DNA of 64,000 nt from Pseudomonadota bacterium (GTDB lineage: Bacteria; Pseudomonadota; Gammaproteobacteria; UBA1113). Position numbers and translations under genes: made by a program. The notes below the pieces were generated by a model, which ran no database searches, was not told the origin of the DNA, and saw only the letters and a program-made list of their open reading frames with translations. Location: positions 119,536 to 183,535 of the forward strand of contig JAJXVU010000001.1 in the NCBI GenBank assembly GCA_021781965.1, written 5' to 3'. The first letter of the stretch is position 1. Each line of letters opens with the position of its first letter. Of this stretch, positions 1-7,301 are shown in pieces.

Positions 1-417
1 TATCCCGTCAGTTGGGGGATTGATTTACAATCCGAACACGAACGTTACTTGGCGGAACAATATGTGAAAGCACCGGTGATCGTGACGGATTATCCTAAAG
101 AGATTAAAGCCTTTTATATGCGTTTAAATGACGATGGTAAGACTGTAGCAGCTATGGACGTATTAGCACCCGGCATAGGCGAAATCATCGGTGGCAGTCA
201 ACGCGAAGAACGTTTAGACGTGTTAACGCAACGCATGAAAGACAGCGGTTTAAACCCAGAAGATTACAGTTGGTATTTGGACTTGCGCCGTTATGGCAGC
301 GTACCGCATGCCGGTTTTGGTTTGGGCTTTGAACGTTTATTGAGTTATATTACGGGTGTGGCGAATGTGCGCGATGTGATTCCGTTTCCTCGTGCGCCAG
401 GGCAGGCGAAGTATTAG
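1..417 (+). CDS. asnS: Asparagine--tRNA ligase, C-terminal part
   Basis: The reading frame is open from base 1 and ends at TAG 415-417, so only the last 138 codons are in the window. Class II aminoacyl-tRNA synthetases charge tRNA in the cytoplasm; this one would load asparagine onto tRNA-Asn. The visible part has class II motif 2/3 landmarks: the acidic [18 protein letters not shown] segment and the terminal motif 3 [13 protein letters not shown], followed by [13 protein letters not shown], the usual end of bacterial AsnRS. AspRS and LysRS are similar, but [13 protein letters not shown] and the PRAPGQAKY tail are AsnRS-like. No damage is seen. Confidence 0.95.
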   Translation, partial: YPVSWGIDLQSEHERYLAEQYVKAPVIVTDYPKEIKAFYMRLNDDGKTVAAMDVLAPGIGEIIGGSQREERLDVLTQRMKDSGLNPEDYSWYLDLRRYGSVPHAGFGLGFERLLSYITGVANVRDVIPFPRAPGQAKY

Positions 418-859
418 TTACCAGCTGAGAATCTTCTCGAGTTTAGCTATGGTTTTTGTAACTATCAGTGCCTATGAAATGAATTTCGATAGCGCGGCGC
501 TACCCGTTCCGTCATTGCGAGCCAGCGAGTAGCTAATTTACAATAGAATCTATGCGCAATCATGTTTATGAAATGACTAAATTGCGCGGGACCAGACGAG
601 CGCCGCGTGGCAATCCAGGAAGACCTTTAATGATGAAAAGAACTGTTATGTAAGCGAGGCTAAATAAAGAAATGTGGCATATATAAAATCAAGATTTTAA
701 CTTCGGTCATATCTATTTGCTGCATTCACTGACGCTTAAGAAGTAATACAGCATTTTCGTGAGGCAGGCTCTGTGCTTGCTCAATGGTGGGCCTTCCCCA
801 GAGTTTTATGCTCAGGTTTGGCATAAGAGTAATAATAAAGGAAATTCATGGTGAATTAA
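418..859. repeat. Intergenic region with a split dispersed repeat
   Basis: No credible gene. Around 511-531 the text GTCATTGCGAGCCAGCGAG, and around 598-619 GAGCGCCGCGTGGCAATCCAGG, resemble the two ends of the widespread element family that reads 'GTCATTGCGAG...GTGGCAATCCAG'. About 65 bases of unrelated AT-rich sequence lie between them, so this looks like an interrupted or decayed copy. The rest holds nothing I recognise. Confidence 0.4.
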
Positions 860-1657
860 ATGATGGGAAGAATTGGCCTAGACAATAAAATTTTATTGAA
901 GCTATCTAAGCATAAAGCTAAAAAAATAGTAGAGGGGCTTATCAATGAAGGTAAAGAGATTTTTTCTAAGTATGAAAAATACGATTCAGCTATGTCAAGT
1001 TTTAAAATTATTAGATGTCCATATGATAGTGATTTATCAAAAATTTCCATAGATGGTAGATTAATAATCTATTACAAATACGATGGGGGAGTCGTTGTTG
1101 GATATAATGAAAATAATGAAAGTGAAGAAGAAATAACTTTTTTTGAAATATTGCTATATGATACAAGAAACCGTAAAACTATACATGAGACTATTGATTT
1201 TGATCAAAAAATAAATTGTGCCATAGAGAGTGAAGTATGTTGCGGTATTCTACAATATCTATCTGAAAAAGGAATCAATGTTCTTAATCATAATGAATAT
1301 AAAAAATGGGAAAATAGATGTATAGAAAAGTTAGTTGCTGTTGGCTATGGTGATACTGGTTTTATACGGGCTAAAGGCTCTCTTAGTATCAAGGATAATC
1401 AATTTATTGAATCATTCTCTCGGCAAATAGACAGCTTAAAGACTGTATTTGAAATTATTTCAGAGTCCAGGAGCATTTCTGTAAATTTCATAAAGTGTTA
1501 TAGAAAGCTTGTAAAATGGATGCGAAAAACTAAAAAGTTTATAATCTGGATATTAGGTACGCTTCTTTCAGGACTTCTGGTTTTATGGCTACAAGACCCA
1601 CTAAAAAATTTTTTCATATGGTTATGGAACAAGTCTATTAGTTTAATGCATATGTAA
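860..1657 (+). CDS. Hypothetical protein with C-terminal membrane anchor
   Basis: I do not recognise this 265-residue protein. It is Lys/Glu/Ile-rich and mostly soluble, with one strongly hydrophobic segment near the end (about residues 226-246, WILGTLLSGLLVLWLQ) followed by an aromatic amphipathic tail (NFFIWLWN). It is probably a tail-anchored inner-membrane protein with a cytoplasmic N-terminal domain. There are two Met codons at the start (860, 863). The purine-rich AAAGGA lies 16 bases upstream of 860 but is well spaced for a minimal ORF Met-Val-Asn-stop at 849, whose TAA immediately precedes this start. Low GC and no operon partner suggest an accessory gene. Confidence 0.6.
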   Translation: MMGRIGLDNKILLKLSKHKAKKIVEGLINEGKEIFSKYEKYDSAMSSFKIIRCPYDSDLSKISIDGRLIIYYKYDGGVVVGYNENNESEEEITFFEILLYDTRNRKTIHETIDFDQKINCAIESEVCCGILQYLSEKGINVLNHNEYKKWENRCIEKLVAVGYGDTGFIRAKGSLSIKDNQFIESFSRQIDSLKTVFEIISESRSISVNFIKCYRKLVKWMRKTKKFIIWILGTLLSGLLVLWLQDPLKNFFIWLWNKSISLMHM

Positions 1658-2303
1658 CTATATCAATTACAACGATTAGAAATAATTTAACATTAATAAT
1701 GATTGATAAAAGTTTGGCTGAAATCGCCAGAAGACGAGGAGGTAAGGTTATAAGGCATCATAAAGATAAATTTTTTTTCTGTCTTTCTCAGAAGCTACTC
1801 GGTACTTGAGTAGTGCCGAGTAGTTCTTGTAATGTGAGTATCCCGCCCATCAATGAATCTACCCCATTTGTTTTATAAAAACTCTCACTAGTGATTAACG
1901 CTAGCAGGTATTGAGATTCATCAATGTTTTACGCCCCCTGCTCAAAAATATTTATATAGTGGGGATAATGGTCTACCCACAACATTTCTGAAGCAAAAGT
2001 CTGTCCGCCTTAACGCATTAAAACGAAGCGGATACCCACAAAGTTAGTTGCAACATAGTAACCCCCATATATATAAGGTAAAAATTACAACGAGAAACAA
2101 TGCTATTATAACGAATAAAATTAATCTATGCAATATTTTATATTTTCCGTTAAACATAAACTAGCGCAAAATTAAATAAATCATTCATACTGTGCTCATA
2201 TTATCAATATTAGAGCGGGCGGCACGGGGGCCGCCTAGTAAGGCAACCACAGCGTACAGATTACTTTTCTTTCCTAATATTTATTATAACCAGCAACCTA
2301 GGC
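1658..2303. other. Long non-coding AT-rich stretch
   Basis: No open frame of useful length on either strand. A poly-T tract near 1770 and several A/T-rich segments are visible. The only recognisable object is a repeat copy at 2167-2243, listed separately. A gene may have decayed here. Confidence 0.5.
2167..2243 (+). repeat. Accessory-zone repeat, copy A
   Basis: Matches copies at 3561-3634 and 5066-5138. Shared text is CAAATTAAATAAATCAT, then TGTGCTCAT, TATCAATATTAG and a GC-rich hairpin. In this copy the hairpin arms are diverged (GGGCGGC...GCCGCC). All three copies point the same way. Confidence 0.75.
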
Positions 2304-2331
2304 TTGAATTATTAAAAAATGCGCGTATAAT
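2304..2331 (+). promoter_or_regulatory. Probable sigma-70 promoter for the RES locus
   Basis: TTGAAT (2304-2309), a 16-base spacer, and a consensus TATAAT (2326-2331). It lies 172 bases before the RES-domain start and just before a short open frame. It was called from sequence match only. Confidence 0.55.
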
Positions 2332-2501
2332 CTGAAAATATTCAAACACTGTGGGAGCTTATCATTTTTAGCGATTTGCGGAAATACAGCGGACTCTTCA
2401 AAGATGGTGTCGATGAGCTTTATCTATTAGCACAAAGATCCGATGAAAAGGCAATACCTTTGTTTGAGATAAAGTTAGAGTTGGAAAAGGAAAGTAATTG
2501 A
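2331..2501 (+). pseudogene. Short open frame, possible gene fragment ahead of the RES gene
   Basis: The frame is open from the TAA at 2328 to TGA 2499-2501, one base before the next ATG. It has no ATG; only CTG 2349 or TTG 2376 could start it. The translation has protein-like composition (SDLRKYSGLFKDGVDELYLL, ending EIKLELEKESN), so I read it as the C-terminal end of a partner protein whose N-terminus was lost. RES toxins usually follow an antitoxin gene, but the classic Xre/MbcA fold cannot be recognised in 57 residues. It could equally be a chance frame. Confidence 0.35.
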
Positions 2502-2502
2502 A

Positions 2503-3504
2503 ATGAGTATATTAAATTTAATTTCGGATGAAGAACTTAAAATTCTTAGTATAGATCAGATAAAGCAGATAATCGGACCTAAAATGCGAGGACTAACTAT
2601 TCAAACGCCGATAATCTCAAAAGGAACTTTTCTTTATCGTGCAAGAAAATTAGGCGGTTCATTTCAAAAAAATAAAGAAATGTCTATTTCTGAATTAACT
2701 TATCCGCCAGTTGAGCTTGCTACTATTGGGCGAGTAAATCGTGAAAATTCATCACTTTTTTATTGTTCTCTCTCTAAAGAAGCAGTTTTTTATGAATTAC
2801 CTTTGAATGTCGGGAATGAAATTATTTTGAGCTTTTGGCAAGTACATAAAGATATTATTGTTAATAACATTGGCTATACTCAAAAAACGTTTAATCAACT
2901 AAGCGCTAAACGTATTTGTCCAAAATGGACGGTTTCTACTAATGCTAATATTAGTAGGTCTTCAGTAGAAGATATTGACCCCACTGTGTTAGAGAAAATT
3001 AAATTAGGGGCTGGGGAAAATGCTGATTTATTAGAATCTTTGAGTTCTGCCTTTATGTGTAATGTTGATGAAAATAACGTATATAGATACAAACTAACGG
3101 TTGCAATTGCTGAGTGCCATTTGGGAGATATTTGCAATTCTAACGAAAAGATTAATGGTATTCTTTATCCGAGTGTACGGACTATGGCAGAAGAAGACAA
3201 TTTAGCAATAAACCCAGCGTTTGCAGATCAATATTTAATACTCAAAAAAGCAATGCATATACGTATTGATGATAAAAGTGAAAAGAACTTTTCCATAACT
3301 ATGTTAGATCAAGCAGCTTTAGGTAATGATGAGAGTTTAGTATGGTTAGGTGGGCTACCAACTAGCCCTATTATGACAGCATGTACAATTACAGCTGTAG
3401 CCGGTGTTGATAATAATGGTGACTATTTTAGAAGTACGGAGGGGATTCCATGTCATTGGCGAATCATAGACGAAAATACTGGTGTGGTACATACATTTAC
3501 GTGA
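2503..3504 (+). CDS. RES-domain protein (putative NAD-targeting toxin)
   Basis: 333 residues. The central part has RES-family hallmarks: an early LYRARK, an NREN...SLFYCSLSKEAVFYEL segment (the usual 'FYGA...TAxxE' position), and further Arg/Tyr/Ser-rich strands. RES domains resemble ADP-ribosyltransferases, and characterised members degrade NAD+ as toxins of RES-Xre pairs. This protein is about twice the ~150-residue toxin length, so it belongs to the long 'RES domain-containing' class, for which toxin action is not established. The start ATG is 1 base after the preceding short frame, suggesting translational coupling. It lies between repeat copies A and B. No Xre antitoxin is visible nearby. 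Confidence 0.75.
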   Translation: MSILNLISDEELKILSIDQIKQIIGPKMRGLTIQTPIISKGTFLYRARKLGGSFQKNKEMSISELTYPPVELATIGRVNRENSSLFYCSLSKEAVFYELPLNVGNEIILSFWQVHKDIIVNNIGYTQKTFNQLSAKRICPKWTVSTNANISRSSVEDIDPTVLEKIKLGAGENADLLESLSSAFMCNVDENNVYRYKLTVAIAECHLGDICNSNEKINGILYPSVRTMAEEDNLAINPAFADQYLILKKAMHIRIDDKSEKNFSITMLDQAALGNDESLVWLGGLPTSPIMTACTITAVAGVDNNGDYFRSTEGIPCHWRIIDENTGVVHTFT

Positions 3505-3560
3505 TGCACCTGTAGCTTTTAGGGAAGAGTATATTTGTTAGTGACTTGCAAAACCGGGAT

Positions 3561-3634
3561 CAAATTAAATTAATCATTTATATTGTGCCCATTTACCGAT
3601 ATTAGAGCAGGCATGAAGGTCTGCCCCTACGAAG
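3561..3634 (+). repeat. Accessory-zone repeat, copy B
   Basis: Second copy of the ~75 bp family (CAAATTAAATTAATCAT ... GATATTAGAGCAGGC ATGAAG GTCTGCCCCTACGAA, spaced at its parts). The hairpin arms GCAGGC/GTCTGC are slightly mismatched. It sits 57 bases downstream of the RES gene. The remaining bases of the 3505-3816 gap hold nothing else I can identify. Confidence 0.75.
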
Positions 3635-3816
3635 ATGCCGCCTTACTTCTTAAGAGCGGACAAGTGCAGCGCGACAATCTGAAAAAGCTCTAATGAAGAA
3701 GGAAAATATTGTCGATCAACATTGCGTATTGAACAACACGCACAACATGATTGTAAAAAACAGTTAAGGAACGTACAATACCGTATGCGTAAACGAGACA
3801 ATGGCCTAGCATTGAA

Positions 3817-4104
3817 TTACTCGACTTTCTTGGCGTTATGTCCTTTACCTTTACCTTCACCCCAAGGTTCAAACTCTACCTCGTCGCCTTTGTCAAAAGT
3901 TTCTACCTTTAATAAACTGCTTTTTACTAACTCTGTAATGTCATTATTATTTGAGAGCCTATCATTTAATAGGTATAAGATATGCTCATTTTTTTCTAAA
4001 TCACCTAGGTGCAGGTGATATTCGTTACCTTCACTATCTTTAATTGTATATGAGTGCGGGTTAGGTAAGCCATGCACTACTGTTACTTTCCCTCTTACTA
4101 TCAT
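3817..4104 (-). CDS. Cold-shock-domain-like small protein
   Basis: 95 residues, unrecognised by name. Both ends fit a CSD/OB-fold layout: GKVTVVHGLPNPHSYTI, EGNEYHLHLGDL (compare 'dVFVHxSDL'), and KGDEVEFEPWGEGKGKGHNA before KKVE (compare 'GdxVxFexxxgxKGxxAxnV'). The middle carries about 25 extra residues (NEHILYLLNDRLSNNN...) and the RNP1/RNP2 aromatics are largely missing, so nucleic-acid binding is uncertain. GGAG lies 8-9 bases before the start. It faces the RES gene convergently. Confidence 0.55.
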   Translation of the reverse strand: MIVRGKVTVVHGLPNPHSYTIKDSEGNEYHLHLGDLEKNEHILYLLNDRLSNNNDITELVKSSLLKVETFDKGDEVEFEPWGEGKGKGHNAKKVE

Positions 4105-4266
4105 GTTTATACTCCAATTGAAGCTATTTCATTTAAATAATAGCATATTGCGAAAGATTTAATGTTAAGAGATAATTAATAGAAATATAAAAAATTAAGG
4201 AAATGCCATCTAAGTTTAAATGAATTTTTGGTAAAGTATATTTATTCCATATAGGATGGGGTCAAA

Positions 4267-5022
4267 CTAATCAAGAGACGCTGCTATTTTTTGCCATGGT
4301 GTTGATAGTGGCTGTAATACATTAGAGCCTGCCCGTGCCCTGAAACTCAGATAGTCACGGCCATGAATAGCAATTATGAAACCACGCGAGGTTTTTTCTA
4401 TTAGTTTCCAATCTACTATCCACTTAACAAAGCTAACATAAGTATAACCTTTTTCTTCTTCTGCTAATTTATCACAAAACTTCTTGAACTTATCAGTATG
4501 AATTGGTAGGACGTTGGAATTAAGATATTCCAGCGCGGAAATTTGAGATCTAGTTATAAATCTGTCAAAAATTAAAAAACGGTTACGTAGAGTTTGGTGG
4601 GCAAGTGAATAGATTAGCATGCCAATTGCATCAGGTTCAGAGCATTTTCTATCCATAATTTGTTTTTCTATAATATTTCCTTCTTCAATTACCGTTTGTA
4701 ACTCGAATGGCCCGAAGCCTTTGTTATAGCCATCGGCGCTTTTATTGTAAGTTCCGTCGCTTTTGTTATCCTCAGGTCCTGTTGTGTCATTAGCTGTGGT
4801 TTTACTAGGATTGAAGTCACTACCAAGATTTGATTCAAAGAAGGTCATCTTACCTGCACGTAATTCAAAACTTTCAATTTTGTCCATAGCGGACTTCATA
4901 GCATCCGGCAATACTTTAAATAGTTCACGTAATTCTTGCCTAAAATAGAAAATGAACAAAGAAATGGCTAAAATCCACTTTATTGAAACGACAAAGTTAA
5001 GAGCTACAATTAGCCATATCAT
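4267..5022 (-). CDS. Hypothetical membrane-anchored protein
   Basis: 251 residues. One N-terminal transmembrane segment (about residues 3-27, LIVALNFVVSIKWILAISLF) precedes a polar linker with repeated Asn/Lys/Gly (about 75-100) and a C-terminal domain from about 110. The last ~60 residues (YTYVSFVKWIVDWKLI...GFIIAIHGRDYLSF) look like a winged helix, a layout seen in other orphan membrane-tethered proteins. AAGGAAC is placed 8 bases before the ATG. No family is recognised. AT-rich and isolated, it lies between repeat copies B and C. Confidence 0.6.
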   Translation of the reverse strand: MIWLIVALNFVVSIKWILAISLFIFYFRQELRELFKVLPDAMKSAMDKIESFELRAGKMTFFESNLGSDFNPSKTTANDTTGPEDNKSDGTYNKSADGYNKGFGPFELQTVIEEGNIIEKQIMDRKCSEPDAIGMLIYSLAHQTLRNRFLIFDRFITRSQISALEYLNSNVLPIHTDKFKKFCDKLAEEEKGYTYVSFVKWIVDWKLIEKTSRGFIIAIHGRDYLSFRARAGSNVLQPLSTPWQKIAASLD

Positions 5023-5065
5023 TATAATTGTTCCTTAATATTTAGTATTACACATAAATCAACAC

Positions 5066-5138
5066 CAAATTAAATAAATCATCCACATCGCACTCATTTA
5101 TCAATATTAGGGCAGGCACGGTAGCCTGCCCTTACGAA
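5066..5138 (+). repeat. Accessory-zone repeat, copy C
   Basis: Best-preserved copy of the family. It ends in the clean hairpin GGGCAGGC-ACGGTA-GCCTGCCC (about 5110-5131) followed by TTACGAA. It lies directly downstream (in transcription terms) of the end of waaG, so the hairpin could also act at that transcript's 3' end. Confidence 0.8.
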
Positions 5139-5143
5139 TACAA

Positions 5144-6265
5144 TCATCTATTCCCTTCAATAATATCCACAGCCCTTGCTGCCAAACCAAACAAGTCAGC
5201 CGTTTTGGCATAAGCTAGACCAGCTTCTTGCCATTGCTGTCTCAAGTCTTTATTCTCAATCGCCTTTAACAACAGTGCATTAAAATCTTCTTGTTTAAAA
5301 GGCGATGCTAACAATGCACCGCAACCCGCAGCAGCAATATGCGGGGCATAACCGCACACATCGCTGACCAATACCGGTAAACCTGCCACTAGTGCTTCTA
5401 ATAGAATGATACCAGCGCTTTCTGCATAAGCTGGATGCAATAATAGATCTGCTGCAAATAAAAAACGCGGAATATCATCTCGCCCAGGAAGAATGCGCAC
5501 ACGATCAGCAATGTTTAAGCGTCGACTCATGCGTATAAAAGCGTTTGCTTTGTCTTGACCAATGACAATTAACTGACAACGTTCTCGTACTGCAGGCGGT
5601 AGGGCAGCAATAGCCAGCAGGCTGCGATCTAATCCCTTGGTTTTAAAACCAGAGCCTACCATCAATAACACAATATCATCATTTTTAACTACGAACTCTA
5701 CACGTAATGCTTTACGTATAGCATCTGCATTGTCTGGCCGCATGCGATCGGCTGCAATACCCGGTGGCAAAATATGCAAACGCGTTTTAGGGGGATGATA
5801 AAACTGCTGATACTCATTTTGTTGTTGTTGGTTTAAAAATAATATTTCTGTTTTTGTTTCGGGAGTGAAAACAGATTTTTCATCTTTATAAAATTGCTTA
5901 AATCTAGGGTTAAAATGCTGATACCAAGGTAGGGTACCTTTTGTTTTAGCAATAAAACAAGGATCAGCCCCATAGTAAAAATCTAAGCCCGGCATTTTAT
6001 TAAATCCAATCGTTGCATCTACGGGGTATTTTTGTAAGTCGGCGGCAACCCAACGCTGAAAGCGACGATATAAAACGTGATTTTGTAAAGCTCGCACGGG
6101 TACTAAGCGTAAGTCTATAAAGTTAGGTATCTCGCCTTGCCAGCTCAATGCATAAACGCGGATTTGATGTCCCCGCTCATGGCATAGACCTGCAATGCGC
6201 AAAAAATCGCGTTGCAAGCCGCCAAAAGGGAAATACTTATATAAACAGAACGCGTATAAGCTCAT
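5144..6265 (-). CDS. waaG: Lipopolysaccharide core glucosyltransferase I
   Basis: 373 residues, full length for WaaG/RfaG. It adds the first hexose to heptose II of the LPS inner core on the cytoplasmic face of the inner membrane, using a UDP-sugar (GT4 family, GT-B fold). The N-terminus reads FCLYKYFPFGGLQRDFLRIA, the membrane/acceptor-facing signature of WaaG. The donor site has GFNKMPGLDFYYGADPC, LPPGI, and the EX7E segment AESAGIILLEALVAGLPVL with DVCGYA. No other core-biosynthesis genes are adjacent. The ATG lies immediately after the TAA of yhbY, so the two are probably co-transcribed. The sequence implies a real LPS core in this organism. Confidence 0.93.
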   Translation of the reverse strand: MSLYAFCLYKYFPFGGLQRDFLRIAGLCHERGHQIRVYALSWQGEIPNFIDLRLVPVRALQNHVLYRRFQRWVAADLQKYPVDATIGFNKMPGLDFYYGADPCFIAKTKGTLPWYQHFNPRFKQFYKDEKSVFTPETKTEILFLNQQQQNEYQQFYHPPKTRLHILPPGIAADRMRPDNADAIRKALRVEFVVKNDDIVLLMVGSGFKTKGLDRSLLAIAALPPAVRERCQLIVIGQDKANAFIRMSRRLNIADRVRILPGRDDIPRFLFAADLLLHPAYAESAGIILLEALVAGLPVLVSDVCGYAPHIAAAGCGALLASPFKQEDFNALLLKAIENKDLRQQWQEAGLAYAKTADLFGLAARAVDIIEGNR

Positions 6266-6544
6266 TTATTTTTTATCATTGTTTTTGCGATAAAACACGG
6301 CAATTTGCCCTATTTGTTGCACCAGGGTGGCCGATAATGCTTGGATAATCTGTTGCGCCAAGTTGTCGCGGGTTTCGCGATCGGCACCGGCTAGTTTGAC
6401 CTTAATCAATTCGTGGGCATCTAAGGCAATGTTAATTTCTTCTAGAACCTTTTCACTTAAACCATGTTGGCCTAACCATACCACGGGTTTTAATGCGTGG
6501 GCTTGTTGGCGCAGCTTGTGTATTTGTTGGGCAGATAGTATCAT
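6266..6544 (-). CDS. yhbY: CRM-domain RNA-binding protein YhbY
   Basis: 92 residues from ATG 6544. A longer frame runs upstream, but its first 23 residues are not family-like, and MILSAQQIHKLRQQAHALKP is the normal start. CRM (KH-like) proteins associate with 50S ribosome precursors. The loop WLGQHGLSEKVLEEINIALD and the LIKVKLAGADRETR segment are diagnostic. It is divergent from rlmE, also a large-subunit maturation factor; this yhbY-rlmE arrangement is conserved in gammaproteobacteria. Confidence 0.93.
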   Translation of the reverse strand: MILSAQQIHKLRQQAHALKPVVWLGQHGLSEKVLEEINIALDAHELIKVKLAGADRETRDNLAQQIIQALSATLVQQIGQIAVFYRKNNDKK

Positions 6545-6614
6545 AGGGGTCTCGTTATAATAAATAGTGCATCGATTATACACGGATATAGAGTTATGAA
6601 AAAGGGTGAACAAT

Positions 6615-7265
6615 ATGGTTAAATCAAGAAGCAGTAAGCGCTGGTTACACGAGCATTTCAGCGATCCTTATGTTAAAAAGGCCCAACAGCAAGGTTATAG
6701 GGCTCGCTCAGCCTTCAAACTAGAAGAAATTCTCACGCAGAACCCTTTGATCCGTAGAGGAATGTGGGTAGTCGACTTGGGGGCAGCGCCGGGTAGTTGG
6801 AGTCAGGTGGCGGCTGCCCATTGCGGTGTACAAGGCCGTGTTTTTGCCTTGGATATTTTAGCCATGGATGCCTTAGCCGATGTGGATACGCTGCAAGGGG
6901 ATTTCACGCAACCCGAAGTCTATGAACAATTTTGCCAACTGATTCAGGAACGTGCTGCCAACGAGGGGCGTAAGGGTGAGCGCTTAATAGATGGCGTCTT
7001 AAGCGATATCGCACCGAATACCAGTGGGACCTTAGCCGTGGATCAGGCGCGTTCTATGTATTTATCTGAGCTTAGCTTTCAATTTGCCGTAGAAACTCTA
7101 AAAAAAGGTGGTTTTTGGGTATGTAAGGTGTTTCAAGGCGAGGGCAGCGATGCCTTATTGCGCGAGGCCCGAGCTGCGTTTACCAAAGTATTGATACGCA
7201 AACCCGATGCCTCGCGCGCTCGTTCACGGGAAGTGTATTGGGTGGCGCAAGGGTTTAAGTTGTAA
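6615..7265 (+). CDS. rlmE: 23S rRNA (uridine-2552-2'-O) methyltransferase
   Basis: 216 residues from ATG 6615, with AAGGGTGA just upstream; an in-frame GTG at 6606 would overlap that Shine-Dalgarno. RlmE/FtsJ uses S-adenosylmethionine to methylate Um2552 in the A-loop of 23S rRNA late in 50S assembly. Visible features are the SAM motif VVDLGAAPGSWSQVA, Lys35 in the RSAFKLEEI segment, the Asp of LSDIAPNTSG, the Lys of WVCKVFQGEG and the Glu of SREVYWVAQGF, which together form the K-D-K-E catalytic tetrad. The gene normally next in line, ftsH, is displaced by a 3 kb helicase gene. Confidence 0.95.
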   Translation: MVKSRSSKRWLHEHFSDPYVKKAQQQGYRARSAFKLEEILTQNPLIRRGMWVVDLGAAPGSWSQVAAAHCGVQGRVFALDILAMDALADVDTLQGDFTQPEVYEQFCQLIQERAANEGRKGERLIDGVLSDIAPNTSGTLAVDQARSMYLSELSFQFAVETLKKGGFWVCKVFQGEGSDALLREARAAFTKVLIRKPDASRARSREVYWVAQGFKL

Positions 7266-7301
7266 TACTATATAAATCAATATAATTATACGGATAACCA
7301 C

